DNA of 64,000 nucleotides from Anaerocolumna sp. AGMB13020 (GCF_033100115.1 NZ_CP136910.1:682001-746000), one strand, 5' to 3'. Shown: positions 53,932 through 63,300, counted from the stretch's first letter. Numbers and translations: made by a program. Notes: a model not told the origin generated them from the sequence alone.

Positions 53932-54408
53932 ATGAAAAATTTTTCTATTAAGGGTGCTGCTATAAGCGCAGGTATAGCCTTATTAACCGGTATGCTCTCC
54001 AGCCTGTTATCCGGTGGTCAGCAACAATTGTATGGGCAGTTGATACAACCTCCCTTTGCACCGCCTCCCTGGTTATTTGGAGTTGTATGGCCTATTTTGT
54101 ACATACTGATGGGAATAGCCGCTTACCTCATCTACATTACGCCAGCAGCACCGGCAGATAAACAGGTAAGTTTGTTCTACTATGGTGCCCAGCTCTTTGT
54201 AAACTTTACCTGGAGCATTGTCTTCTTCCGTTTCCAGGCATATGGGCTGTCTGTATTGGTATTGGCATTTTTACTGGTATTAGTTACCTTTACCATGATC
54301 TATTTTTTCGACCTCAACAGATTGGCGGCTTTATTGTTGTTGCCCTATTACCTATGGCTGTTAGTAGCCTATTACTTAAATATCGGAGTATTCCTTCTAA
54401 ATCAGTAA
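53932..54408 (+). CDS. tspO: TspO/MBR family protein
   Basis: 158 residues with five membrane helices. The family hallmark PPFAPPPWLFGVVWPILYILMGIAAYLI is at the N-terminal side, and NFTWSIVFF and DLNRLAALLLLPYYLWLLVAYYLN follow. TspO proteins bind tetrapyrroles and are linked to stress responses. An AGGT site precedes the ATG. It lies 62 bp after the hydrolase and may share its transcript. Confidence 0.93.
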   Translation: MKNFSIKGAAISAGIALLTGMLSSLLSGGQQQLYGQLIQPPFAPPPWLFGVVWPILYILMGIAAYLIYITPAAPADKQVSLFYYGAQLFVNFTWSIVFFRFQAYGLSVLVLAFLLVLVTFTMIYFFDLNRLAALLLLPYYLWLLVAYYLNIGVFLLNQ

Positions 54409-54436
54409 AGATCATAAGAAACTTTAAACATTAAAA

Positions 54437-54486
54437 CTCCTCCTAAAGCAGATTGGGCTTATTCGCCTTGTCTGCTTTAGGAGGAG
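54437..54486. terminator. Bidirectional terminator between tspO and the kinase
   Basis: A perfect 16-bp stem: CTCCTCCTAAAGCAGA (54437-54452) against TCTGCTTTAGGAGGAG (54471-54486). On the minus strand TTTTAATGTTT follows. It serves convergent tspO and the histidine kinase. Confidence 0.85.
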
Positions 54487-54510
54487 CGTATCATCTGACT
54501 TGGGATTTTT

Positions 54511-56889
54511 TTATTCTACCTCGGTGATTGCTTCGCTGATATTCTTAACGAGGGGAAATACAATAACTACCTTGAATAAATCTCCATCCGTCGTAACGGT
54601 AAAGGTTCCATTCTGTAATCCGGTAAAACTCTTTGCAATGGCAAGCCCCAGTCCCGAACCTTCCGAATTTCTGGCCTTATCTCCTCTTACAAAACGTTCA
54701 ACAATCTCATCTCCAGTAAAATTCAGTTCCTCCCTTGATATATTTCGTAAAGTGATAACCGTCTGTTTATCATGAATCTCCAGATCCAGATAGGCTCTGG
54801 AACCACGCTGGGCATATTTACACATGTTATTCAGCAGATTTTCAAATATCCTATAAGCTTTATCGCTGTCCAGCTTAACAATAACTTTATCCTCTGGCAT
54901 CCTGACTCTGAAATCAATTTCTGCCGCAGTAATTCTGTCACTCATTTCGAAATGTACCTGCTTTATTAAGGCTGTCAGATCCATCTCTATCGGATGTATG
55001 GTTATGGTATTGCTGGCTGCTTTGCTCATCTCAAAGAGATCTTCTATCAGAAGTTTTAAGCGAAGCGCCTTTCTGTCCAGGGTTTCCACATAGGATTCTT
55101 TTTGTTCTTCTGAAATATTCTTATCCTTTAACAGATCGATGTAAGTAATAATAGCAGTTAAAGGTGTTTTTAAATCATGAGAAACATTTGTTATCAGTTC
55201 TGTTTTCATTTTCTGACTCTTGGTTTCTTCCAGCACAGCTCTTCGGAATCCTGTCTGCACCTCCATGAGCTCATCTCTTAAGGAATTAAATACTCCCAGA
55301 TCCTTCTCAATAGATATATCCAGTTCTCCCTCTGATATACTGCTGGCTGCTGCTAAGATCACCTGATAATCTGAAGCTATTTTGTCTTTTCGTTTCTTTA
55401 TCTGATAGAGAAGTACACCTGTATAAATGATAACAGCAAATATTCCCACGTACCAGAACATGCAAAAAACAATCAAAAGAAGCATATTGCAGCCCAGGAG
55501 CAATAGCAGTTTCTTATTATCCTTTTTACTCATATCAAAGGAGGTTGCATATCGGATTAATTTTCTGACCTCTCTTATAATCCAGTTCAAAAATCTTCCA
55601 ATGAAGGAATTCTCTTTCACGTATCTGACCGGCCCCTTTATAAACAACTCTCTGATGGACAGTACTCCTGTAAACCATACGAACAGTATTACCAGCCATA
55701 TAAGAATATTAAAGACATAGGAAACACCTCTTGCGGCATTTGTCCCTAAGATATTATTCGCGTTTAACTCAAACAAATCGCCCCATACTGTTTCATTTAT
55801 TAATGGCAGGAAAATCTCACTGTAAAATGCAACGGTTATTGAAAATCCAATCAAACATATTTCTATCGGAATACTGGCTTCAATTCCTTTTCCAATTCGC
55901 AGAGGTTTTATTAAAGGAAGCAGGAAGCCCAACAGTACTATTATTATCATAGCTGCTGCAAATAAATAAGCTCCGCCAGCTTTCCCATAGGCATTGTTAT
56001 TAAGCTGTTCCATTAGATAGCTGTATTGCCAGGTATTTGCGTTTGAAAGGGCTTCTTCTGACCGAACAGCATATATTACCGACATATCAGAGGGTTTCTT
56101 TACCCGGCTGGCATACCACGCCGGATTGCCCCAATTTCTCTCAACCATCTGTTGGGTCAGATTCTGAGCCAGATAGGCATTTGGATTATCACCCATAATT
56201 CCATGAAAGTATGGTATTGTGACATTCCCATCTTTGTCAAAATTTATAACCGCATAAAAATAATAATCCTCCTGGATTTTCTTGATTTCCTCCGCCATAT
56301 TCTCTGAATCTAAAAATGCATTAAGCTTTGTTCCTGTATTGCTTATTATCTGTCCGCTTTGGTTATCAACGCCATAATACTCTAAGGCATAAGCAGAAAG
56401 GGTATTATAATAGAACTCATAGCTCCAGTCATCCATAAGATTTGCAAAATCTTGTTTAAAGGATTCCATATTCATGGAATCTTCGTACTCTTCTTCTGTA
56501 TAATCCTTGAAATCTTCACTGGCATTTATATTAGCATCTTCTTGCGGAGTACCATATAACTCCGTATCGCTGTTTACCGTATCGCTATTTTCAAGGAACA
56601 CACCGCTTGCATCAAGCTTTTTATTATTTTTCTGCCTGTCAAGATCCCATTTTAATACATAAGTGCCCTGAAAAAGCTTATTTAAGAACTCTTTCTTTTC
56701 AGACTCTGAAAATTCATTAAGCTGCTCCTGTTTCTCTTCTTTTTCTTTCTCAATAAACACCTTTGCATTTTCTGCTATCGGCTTATATAACAATACAATG
56801 AATGCAGCCAGAATTGAGAGGAGTACGACACTTACATACAGACCCGCTCCTTTTCTATCGCTGCTGTTTTTCAATTTTATATCCAACAC
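54511..56889 (-). CDS. Large sensor histidine kinase
   Basis: 792 residues. TM1 (VSVVLLSILAAFIVLLYKPI) is followed by an extracytoplasmic domain of about 270 residues rich in Asp/Glu/Asn, then five or six more membrane helices (AAAMIIIVLLGFLLPLI onwards), and HAMP-like, HisKA (LITNVSHDLKTPLTAIITYIDLL) and HATPase_c (NNMCKYAQRGS, GSGLGLAIAKSF) domains. The start is GTG at 56889, 35 nt inside the response regulator gene, with AGGTGG upstream. Its C-terminal architecture resembles VanS-like kinases of clostridia. The ligand is unknown. Confidence 0.92.
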   Translation of the reverse strand: MLDIKLKNSSDRKGAGLYVSVVLLSILAAFIVLLYKPIAENAKVFIEKEKEEKQEQLNEFSESEKKEFLNKLFQGTYVLKWDLDRQKNNKKLDASGVFLENSDTVNSDTELYGTPQEDANINASEDFKDYTEEEYEDSMNMESFKQDFANLMDDWSYEFYYNTLSAYALEYYGVDNQSGQIISNTGTKLNAFLDSENMAEEIKKIQEDYYFYAVINFDKDGNVTIPYFHGIMGDNPNAYLAQNLTQQMVERNWGNPAWYASRVKKPSDMSVIYAVRSEEALSNANTWQYSYLMEQLNNNAYGKAGGAYLFAAAMIIIVLLGFLLPLIKPLRIGKGIEASIPIEICLIGFSITVAFYSEIFLPLINETVWGDLFELNANNILGTNAARGVSYVFNILIWLVILFVWFTGVLSIRELFIKGPVRYVKENSFIGRFLNWIIREVRKLIRYATSFDMSKKDNKKLLLLLGCNMLLLIVFCMFWYVGIFAVIIYTGVLLYQIKKRKDKIASDYQVILAAASSISEGELDISIEKDLGVFNSLRDELMEVQTGFRRAVLEETKSQKMKTELITNVSHDLKTPLTAIITYIDLLKDKNISEEQKESYVETLDRKALRLKLLIEDLFEMSKAASNTITIHPIEMDLTALIKQVHFEMSDRITAAEIDFRVRMPEDKVIVKLDSDKAYRIFENLLNNMCKYAQRGSRAYLDLEIHDKQTVITLRNISREELNFTGDEIVERFVRGDKARNSEGSGLGLAIAKSFTGLQNGTFTVTTDGDLFKVVIVFPLVKNISEAITEVE

Positions 56890-57574
56890 CCCACACCACC
56901 TTCAAATATTTTGGTTCCTTCGGGTTATATTCAATTTTTTCCCGAAGATTGCGAATATGTACCATAATGGTATCCGTATTTACTGCGCGTTCATTCCATA
57001 CTTTTTCATATATCTCCTCAGCAGAGAATACTCTGCCAGGGTTCTTCATCAATAGAGTCAGTATCTTAAATTCTAATGGTGTCACCTTTACAGGATTTCC
57101 ATCCACACTAAGGGTAACCGTGTTTTCATTAAGCTCCAGTCCACCTACTGTATAGACATTCTCTTCTTCCTCTTCTTTTTCTTTATCACTTAAGATATCC
57201 AGATACTTTTTATACCTGCGAAGGTGAGAATTAACCCTTGCCAGTAACTCCAGCGGGGCAAAAGGTTTGGTTACATAATCATCGGCACCGCACTGAAATC
57301 CCGTCAGCTTATCCAGTTCTTCCGATTTGGCAGTGAGCATTATTATAGGAAAGTCGTATTTTTCTCTGATTTTCATAGTCATGGTAATACCATCCATCCC
57401 CGGCATCATAACGTCTACAACAGCAAGATGGATTTTCTCTTTTTCTGCAAGGGCAAGGCCCTCTCTTCCATTTTCTGCCTTTAGTACTTCGTACCCCTGA
57501 TTCTTTAGATAAATACCAATTCCCTCTAATATCTCCCTGTCATCTTCCACCACTAATATACGATAAGCTTCCAT
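56855..57574 (-). CDS. OmpR/VanR-like response regulator
   Basis: 239 residues. Receiver with EDD, the phospho-acceptor Asp in LAVVDVMMPGMDG, and Lys in YVTKPFAP. An acidic KEKEEEEEN linker leads to the winged helix (VTPLEFKILTLLMKNPGRVFSAEEIYEKVW, DTIMVHIRNLREKIE, WGVGYKIEK). AGGGAGG precedes the ATG. Partner of the kinase whose gene overlaps its end. Confidence 0.95.
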   Translation of the reverse strand: MEAYRILVVEDDREILEGIGIYLKNQGYEVLKAENGREGLALAEKEKIHLAVVDVMMPGMDGITMTMKIREKYDFPIIMLTAKSEELDKLTGFQCGADDYVTKPFAPLELLARVNSHLRRYKKYLDILSDKEKEEEEENVYTVGGLELNENTVTLSVDGNPVKVTPLEFKILTLLMKNPGRVFSAEEIYEKVWNERAVNTDTIMVHIRNLREKIEYNPKEPKYLKVVWGVGYKIEKQQR

Positions 57575-58073
57575 AATTCCTCCCTGATTTACGCATTTTC
57601 TCTTTCTATTAAAATTTTAATTATAGAGAGTTTAAATGCTTTTCATGCTTTACCGGACAGCTCAGGATATATATCCGATAGAATGCATTTTACTCCTGAG
57701 TCTGTTCTTCTTTTTCTTTTCAATCAGGTTTATTATACAACATTTGAGGGACATACGGAAAGACCTTCGTGTCAGAATAGATTTTCTATAACATTTAATC
57801 GGGATCTTTTTCGTATTTACAGCTTTGTTCTCCAGTAGCATTTCATTCCTCCGTTAAATTTTATCTTTGATACTCTATATTATAGAGAATGATTATAAAA
57901 GACACCTGTAGATAAAACGAAAGAAATTCGAAAGATTTTAGAATAAATAAATTAGGTATCTCTGAAAACGAATCTCCTTCTTAAGTATCTCACTTGCATT
58001 ATAATTTTGTAAAATCAACTCCCTCATTTTGTTGTTTACTTCCGTCATCCTTCATTATTCTTAAAATCAGCAA
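57575..58073. other. Intergenic region with an unassigned hairpin
   Basis: About 500 bp with no supported gene. A stem GGACAG-TCAGGA against TCCTGA-CTGTTC (57655-57707) is followed on the plus strand by TTCTTTTTCTTTT, so it looks like a plus-strand terminator with no plus-strand gene ending there. The response regulator promoter should also lie here. Confidence 0.35.
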
Positions 58074-58131
58074 ATAAAAAAACTCCTGTATTATACAAAG
58101 GCTTGACAGCCAGGTAATAATACAGGAGTTT
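58074..58131 (-). terminator. Terminator of the Big2 protein gene
   Basis: A perfect 15-bp stem: AAACTCCTGTATTAT (58080-58094) against ATAATACAGGAGTTT (58117-58131), with an inner GGCT/AGCC stem. On the minus strand seven T residues and ATTTG follow. Confidence 0.85.
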
Positions 58132-58149
58132 GTTTGTTATAATTTTATT

Positions 58150-59001
58150 TTATTTCGCTACTTCCAGGGTCTCTATAAGGTATTTGGCTACCTGTTGCAC
58201 ATCCGGTGAAAGGTTATCTGATATATCTGATACTGTTATCTGAAGCAAGCATTTCTCAGTATAAATATCATAAATGGTCTGTTTCGCTGTAGCACCATCA
58301 TAGGTTAGATTAAAGCTTGTTAAATAACCTACTCCAAGATCAGTATCAAACTTATCTACAGTAACATTATCCACCGTTACCTCCAGACCTTTTTGTGCGT
58401 ACTGAGATACCAGTAAATCGGCCGTTACTCCTTTATAAGCTGTTTCCAAAGCTGAAGTTTCAGGAATGCCGTCTGTATCAATAACCAGCATTGAAATGCC
58501 GGATACATCCGTACTTGCATCACTAACTGCAGGTACAAGCGCTATTTGTCTGTAACCGGTAGCTTCTGCTTCTGATTTCGTCCAATTACTTGGATAAATA
58601 TAAGTTACATTACCAAAAGTCGCTGCCTGGGCTTTAAAGGGTGCTCCATCAACCAGAGGATTAGCAGCCACAGCTGCTTTCACAGTTACCGTACAGGTAT
58701 ATTTCTTTTTATCAACTGTAGCGGTTATAGTTGCTTTTCCGGCTTTTTTCGCTGTAACCTTTCCCGTCTTACTTACTGCAGCTATTGTACTCTTACTGGA
58801 TTTCCAGGTAACTTTTGATTTGGTGCCCGTAATTTTAAGTACTTTTGATTTACCAACCTCCAGTGTCAGCTTTTTCTGACTTATGGCTGTTTGTGCTGCT
58901 TCTGCCGCCTGAAGATAATGTGCCGGAAGTACTGTCTGAAATGTCAGTGTAAGCATCATGACAACAGCCAGCATTCTTCCGAATTTTTTAATATGCTTCA
59001 T
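58150..59001 (-). CDS. Secreted protein with a Big2 immunoglobulin-like domain
   Basis: 283 residues. Signal peptide MLAVVMMLTLTFQTVLPAHYLQA, then one bacterial Ig-like group 2 domain (about residues 42-108: KLTLEVGKSKVLKITGTKSKVTWKSS, AAVSKTGKVTAKKAGKATITATV). The C-terminal 170 residues are a domain resembling PsbP/DUF1795-type exported folds (VTYIYPSNWTKSEAEATGYRQI, GVGYLTSFNLTYDGATAKQTIYDI), which I cannot name firmly. AAAGGAGGG precedes the ATG. Probably a surface protein; role unknown. Confidence 0.8.
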   Translation of the reverse strand: MKHIKKFGRMLAVVMMLTLTFQTVLPAHYLQAAEAAQTAISQKKLTLEVGKSKVLKITGTKSKVTWKSSKSTIAAVSKTGKVTAKKAGKATITATVDKKKYTCTVTVKAAVAANPLVDGAPFKAQAATFGNVTYIYPSNWTKSEAEATGYRQIALVPAVSDASTDVSGISMLVIDTDGIPETSALETAYKGVTADLLVSQYAQKGLEVTVDNVTVDKFDTDLGVGYLTSFNLTYDGATAKQTIYDIYTEKCLLQITVSDISDNLSPDVQQVAKYLIETLEVAK

Positions 59002-59304
59002 TTATGCCCTCCTTTATTATTGTACGTGCTATTCTATTATAGTCTTTTTGGTAAAATTTTTCCAGTTAAATCTGGTAAAATATTCTTAATATGGTATACT
59101 GAGGATATACTTTCCTAAAGGTGCCTTAATTACGCCATGTCACAAGTAAGCTTATTCCTTACATAGGTTTTGATTGGAAATTCTGAATTTTCTTTTCCCT
59201 TCCAGCTGTTTCGCAAGCAAGCTCTTATGATAGGCATTAGAGGCCTGTCTTTAAAGCAGTGTCCCATGAACTGCGGTATACATGGAAAGTAGAAACATAC
59301 AAAA
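59002..59304. other. Divergent intergenic region
   Basis: Contains a likely minus-strand -10 (TATAAT near 59036-59041) for the Big2 gene and a direct repeat TGGTAAAAT at 59049-59057 and 59073-59081 just upstream of it, which could bind a regulator. No gene is visible. Confidence 0.35.
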
Positions 59305-59325
59305 TTGTTAAGAAAAGAGGTTTAT

Positions 59326-61422
59326 ATGCAAATTTTTAAAAAATTACAGATTAAAAGATTCTTATCGGCAGTAATAATCCTTCTCCTTCTTACCGCCACC
59401 CCATTAACAGCAATAAATGTTAAAGCAGCTGACGAAACTGTCCAGTCAACCTCTGTTGATTTAAAGGCTCTCGCAGAACAAAAAGCGAAAACCCTTACCT
59501 CGCTGTATGGATTAGACAGTGTATCTTATGCACTTATTGACAACGGAAATATCATTCTTTCCGAAAAGTATTATTCTCCAACCAAGATATATGAAACAAA
59601 AACATCAGATGTCTATGGAATAGGCTCAATCAGTAAGATATTTACTACGGTTGCAGTCCTTCAATTATCAGGGCAGGGTAAGCTCTCCCTTGATACACCT
59701 GTTGTAGTCTACCTGCCGGAATTTACCATGGCCGATGACAGATATAAGGACATAACTGTCAGAATGCTTCTTAACCATTCTTCCGGACTTATGGGAAGTA
59801 CCCTGAACAACTCCATGCTCTTTAAGGATAAAGATACCGTCGCTCATGATAACTTTCTGGAAAGTTTAAAGAGTCAGCGCCTGAAAGCTGCACCAGGCTC
59901 CTTTTCAGTCTATTGCAACGATGGCTTTACCCTGGCTGAAATATTGGTCGAAAAAGTTTCAGGAATAAGTTTCAGTCAATACATAAAAGATAATATAACA
60001 ACTCCCTTAGGTTTAAAGAAAATTCTGACACCTGTTGAGAGTATACCTGCCGGTCTTTTATCCGGTACCTACGCAAAATTATTAAAAGCTCCTCTTCCTG
60101 CCGAGTCCGTTCTGTCAATAGGTGCAGGGGGAATCTATTCCTCAGCTGATGATCTTTGCCGGTTTTCCCAGTTATTTATGGCTGCCGGCTCTTATGTAAA
60201 TGTATTGTCTGCTCAAGCTTCAGCTTCCATGCAGAATCCTGAGTATGCCAAAGGACTTAACCCCGCTCAGGGAAGCTCATTGACTTATGGTCTGGGCTGG
60301 GACAGTGTAACTACTGCTCCTTATGAATCCTATGGAATCAAAGCCCTTGTAAAGGGCGGTGATACCTTAACCTACCATAGCAGCCTGACTGTCTTGCCAG
60401 AGGAAAACATGGCTATTGCAGTTATGTCCTCCGGTGGCAGCAGTCTTTACAATCAGATTTTCGCACAGGAAATTATGCTGGAAGCCCTAAAGAGCAAAGG
60501 ACGTATAGCAGAGATCAAACCTGACGAGACTTTCTCCCTGCCGAAAAAAACTGCCATACCAGCCGATCAGAAACAATATGAAGGTTATTACGGCAACTTC
60601 ACCAATATGTTGAAGGTTACAATGAAAGATACCGGAACCATGACACTCACCAGCCTGCTAACGCCTGATGCCTCACCTCAAATATTTTATTACACTGGTA
60701 ACGGTAAATATTACTATACCGATGGCAGCTATTATTTATCCTTTGAGAAGAACACAAATGGAAATACCTATATTTATTTTTCAGGTTTCACCAATCTTCC
60801 GGGCCTGGGTCAGAGTCCTTCTTACAGTTATCTGGCGCAGAAACTAACTGAAAATCCTCTTACTGCTGAGGTTGAAAAAGTCTGGGAAGCACGTTCCGGC
60901 AAAACCTATTTCCTGTTATCAGAGAGATACTCCTCCCAGATATATGTTCTTTCATCACCCTACTCTGTTATTCCAATGACTGAGGGCATTAAAGGTTACT
61001 GGATAAATACGGAGATCATAGATAAAGATAATGCCAAAAGTCCTCTCCAGATTCCTGGGAGTTATGGACGGGATCTGATAGATTATCGTTTCTTCCGGGA
61101 AAATGGCATAGAATACCTGGATGCAAAAGGAAACATTTTTCTCTCTTCTGACAGCCTTAAGTCACTTCCGGCAAAAACTGCAAAATATACTATCGGAGAA
61201 AAGGGATATGCCTCCTGGTATAAATTATCCAGTAATACAGCTTCAAAGAAAATTACCGTTACGGTACCTGCCAATGCTTCTTTCGCAGTTTATAACGAGA
61301 AAGATGTTTGCATAACCAATTACTACCTTAACAAAAACAAGACAATAACCCTTCCAAAGAATGGTTATATCGTATTTATGGGTGATGCCGGTTCCGTATT
61401 CCATTTAAATTTTGCCAAATAA
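59326..61422 (+). CDS. Secreted serine hydrolase of the class C beta-lactamase/DD-peptidase family
   Basis: 698 residues. Signal peptide (FLSAVIILLLLTATPLTAINVKA). The penicillin-binding-type catalytic domain covers about residues 40-390 with the SxxK motif in YGIGSISKIFTTV and the YxN motif in SVYCNDGFTLAE; VRMLLNHSSGL is characteristic. The third motif appears as VKGGDTLTYHSSL (HSS near the KTG position). About 300 C-terminal residues form beta-rich domains of unknown function. The ATG at 59326 follows AGAGG. Likely an extracellular esterase or peptidase rather than a resistance enzyme. Confidence 0.88.
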   Translation: MQIFKKLQIKRFLSAVIILLLLTATPLTAINVKAADETVQSTSVDLKALAEQKAKTLTSLYGLDSVSYALIDNGNIILSEKYYSPTKIYETKTSDVYGIGSISKIFTTVAVLQLSGQGKLSLDTPVVVYLPEFTMADDRYKDITVRMLLNHSSGLMGSTLNNSMLFKDKDTVAHDNFLESLKSQRLKAAPGSFSVYCNDGFTLAEILVEKVSGISFSQYIKDNITTPLGLKKILTPVESIPAGLLSGTYAKLLKAPLPAESVLSIGAGGIYSSADDLCRFSQLFMAAGSYVNVLSAQASASMQNPEYAKGLNPAQGSSLTYGLGWDSVTTAPYESYGIKALVKGGDTLTYHSSLTVLPEENMAIAVMSSGGSSLYNQIFAQEIMLEALKSKGRIAEIKPDETFSLPKKTAIPADQKQYEGYYGNFTNMLKVTMKDTGTMTLTSLLTPDASPQIFYYTGNGKYYYTDGSYYLSFEKNTNGNTYIYFSGFTNLPGLGQSPSYSYLAQKLTENPLTAEVEKVWEARSGKTYFLLSERYSSQIYVLSSPYSVIPMTEGIKGYWINTEIIDKDNAKSPLQIPGSYGRDLIDYRFFRENGIEYLDAKGNIFLSSDSLKSLPAKTAKYTIGEKGYASWYKLSSNTASKKITVTVPANASFAVYNEKDVCITNYYLNKNKTITLPKNGYIVFMGDAGSVFHLNFAK

Positions 61423-61441
61423 AAAAGCTGCTTTAAATTAT

Positions 61442-61474
61442 AAAAGGGACTGTTTCTGGAAAACAGTCCTTTTT
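61442..61474 (+). terminator. Terminator of the serine hydrolase gene
   Basis: GACTGTTT pairs with AAACAGTC within 61442-61474, extended by G/A-rich and T-rich flanks, and followed by CTTTTTCTC on the plus strand. Confidence 0.8.
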
Positions 61475-61533
61475 CTCTTGTATATGGACGCTAAGCTCAT
61501 CCAATACGAAGGTTTCATGCTTATTTAAATTGC

Positions 61534-61956
61534 TTATTCAATTGCAATATAACCTCTCTTATCTTCTATCCCTGTATATGATTTGGGAACGGAAAGACGA
61601 AGTATCCCATCTTTAAATGAAGCCTTGATATCTTCCTCTTTCACCTGATCTCCCACATAAAAACTTCTCCTGCTGCTACCTGTAAACCGCTCCCTTCTGA
61701 TATAGTTTCCATCCTTATCCTTTTCTTCTTTACTCTCATTCCTGTTCGCAGTAATGGTTAAATAACCATCTCTTAATTCAGCATGCAAGTCTTCTTTTGT
61801 AAATCCGGGCAATTCCATATCTATGAGGTAATTCCCATCCTTTTCCTGCACATCTGTTTTCATCATCTGAGATTGATTAAACCATGCTGGTGCTTCCAAA
61901 AAAGACTCTTTAAACATTTCATCAAATAAATTATTCACTCTGTTTGCCAGAAACAT
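61534..61956 (-). CDS. Small heat-shock protein Hsp20
   Basis: 140 residues, the size and layout of bacterial Hsp20. The alpha-crystallin domain covers about residues 32-130 (YLIDMELPGFTKEDLHAELRDGYLTITANR, GSSRRSFYVGDQVKEEDIKASFKDGILRLSVPK) and a short tail ends in YIAIE. It holds unfolded proteins during stress. AAGGAGG precedes the ATG. It has its own promoter with an inverted repeat over the -10. Confidence 0.96.
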   Translation of the reverse strand: MFLANRVNNLFDEMFKESFLEAPAWFNQSQMMKTDVQEKDGNYLIDMELPGFTKEDLHAELRDGYLTITANRNESKEEKDKDGNYIRRERFTGSSRRSFYVGDQVKEEDIKASFKDGILRLSVPKSYTGIEDKRGYIAIE

Positions 61957-61993
61957 AGATTATACCTCCTTGAATATTATATATGTTATTGTT

Positions 61994-62012
61994 GTTATAT
62001 ATATTATATAAC
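61994..62012. promoter_or_regulatory. Inverted repeat over the hsp20 -10 region
   Basis: GTTATATA (61994-62001) and TATATAAC (62005-62012) form perfect 8-bp arms around TAT. Located over the -10 and start, as expected for a stress-responsive repressor. It is not a CIRCE element. Confidence 0.4.
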
Positions 62013-62033
62013 ATTAATATTTTGCAATGTCAA
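62003..62033 (-). promoter_or_regulatory. Promoter of hsp20
   Basis: Minus strand: consensus -35 TTGACA (62033-62028) with a -10 of TATATA at 17-nt spacing (62010-62005) or TATAAT at 19 nt (62008-62003). Confidence 0.6.
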
Positions 62034-62082
62034 GAGTTAAAATAGATTTTTTTAATAAGAAAGCTCATATGCCTTTTTAAAA

Positions 62083-62182
62083 AATATAAGTTGAATATAA
62101 GCTCTCCTGCATCCATCTATAAAAGGTCTGAGTAAACACGTTTTTATATTTGGATAATGAAAAACCTAATTCAACTTATATT
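62083..62182. repeat. 100-bp element with perfect 14-bp inverted ends
   Basis: AATATAAGTTGAAT (62083-62096) is exactly inverted at 62169-62182 (ATTCAACTTATATT), enclosing 72 nt without a gene. It might be a small non-autonomous transposon remnant or a long hairpin; no flanking duplication is visible. Confidence 0.5.
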
Positions 62183-62426
62183 GTTATTCTTTATTTAATT
62201 CCCTGGATTGTATATCAAATGTATTATCGTTTTATTTCCTCAAGTATTCTGCCACATAGATCAAGCGTCAAGAACTATGCGTAAACACTTCACCCGGGTT
62301 CACCACGCCGTTTAAATGGGCCTGATACCGGTTGTTTTATAATCTTCTGATATGTTATTAAATCATACTATCGTGTTTTAAATTTGCGAGAGATAAAACA
62401 CTTCGATAACCAACATATACATTTAA
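62183..62426. other. Intergenic region, no gene seen
   Basis: AT-rich except for a short GC-richer patch around 62290-62330. No supported frame, tRNA or clear terminator. Confidence 0.35.
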
Positions 62427-63227
62427 CTAGTTGCACAGTTTTAAGATTTCTCTGGCCTCTGCCACGGATGCCACTTTAAGTCCCATAGCGTGTATCAGCT
62501 CAGCTAACCTTTCAACCAATTCATAATTTTTTTCAGCACTTTTATCCGGAGCCAGATAAGCACTGTCCTCGAAGCCGATACGTACTTCCGCGGCCCCCAT
62601 TGCAATTGCGGCAGCGAGAAAAGACCAGTTATCCCTGCCATAATGAGTGACACCCCATAAACAGTCTTTTGGAACAAAAGACTTAAACGCATAGAGAGCT
62701 TCTACTGTAGGCTGCATCCCCCCTCTGTGGCCAAATACCAGGTTGAAGAAGACGGGCTCAAGAAAAGGCTGCTCTGCTCTTAGCTTATTGATATTATCAA
62801 TCATTCCAATATCAAAGACTTCTATCTCCGGCAATATTTTTTTCTCATAGCAGACTTTGGAGCAATATCTGATATCCTCCAGAGAATTTCTATAAACGGC
62901 TTCTCCCAGATTGGTGGAGCCACCGTTTAGAGATGCGGTTTCTGCTTCCGTATACTCTAAAGGATTGCATCTTTCCCGGATATTCATATCAGAGACTCCG
63001 CCTGTGGAGGTTTGTACCACAACATCCCGCTGTCTTAGCACTTCATCAAATATTTCACACATCACAGATATGTCAGGTGTAAGTTTCCCTTCCCTGTCTC
63101 TGCTGTGAATATGGCACATGGAAGCTCCTGCGTCTATGCTCTTTACAATATCTTCTGCTGTTTCCTGTACAGAAAAGGGTCCTGTTGCTGCATTTACAGG
63201 AGCAAGGGATAGGATTACCTTATTCAT
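62427..63227 (-). CDS. BKACE-family enzyme (beta-keto acid cleavage, DUF849)
   Basis: 266-residue TIM-barrel enzyme of the DUF849/BKACE family, which condenses a beta-keto acid with acetyl-CoA to give acetoacetate and a new CoA ester. The N-terminal signature LSLAPVNAATG, the metal His pair in MCHIHSRDREGKLTPD, VFGHRGGMQPTVEAL, and AEVRIGFEDS are present. The first known member cleaves 3-keto-5-aminohexanoate in lysine fermentation, but none of that pathway's genes are nearby, so the substrate is open. AGAGG precedes the ATG. Confidence 0.88.
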   Translation of the reverse strand: MNKVILSLAPVNAATGPFSVQETAEDIVKSIDAGASMCHIHSRDREGKLTPDISVMCEIFDEVLRQRDVVVQTSTGGVSDMNIRERCNPLEYTEAETASLNGGSTNLGEAVYRNSLEDIRYCSKVCYEKKILPEIEVFDIGMIDNINKLRAEQPFLEPVFFNLVFGHRGGMQPTVEALYAFKSFVPKDCLWGVTHYGRDNWSFLAAAIAMGAAEVRIGFEDSAYLAPDKSAEKNYELVERLAELIHAMGLKVASVAEAREILKLCN

Positions 63228-63300
63228 ACAATTTCCTCTCTTTCATAAATAAAAATTTACCTTGCTTCAAGTGCCAAAAGACAGCTTCAATGAAGAAAAA

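Noticed and set aside
59326..61422. Antibiotic-resistance beta-lactamase
   Set aside because: The length, extra beta domains and the altered third motif fit a general serine esterase/peptidase better than a true class C beta-lactamase.
62290..62330. GGGTTCACCACGCC resembling a tRNA T-arm
   Set aside because: No acceptor stem, D-arm or anticodon arm can be folded around it.
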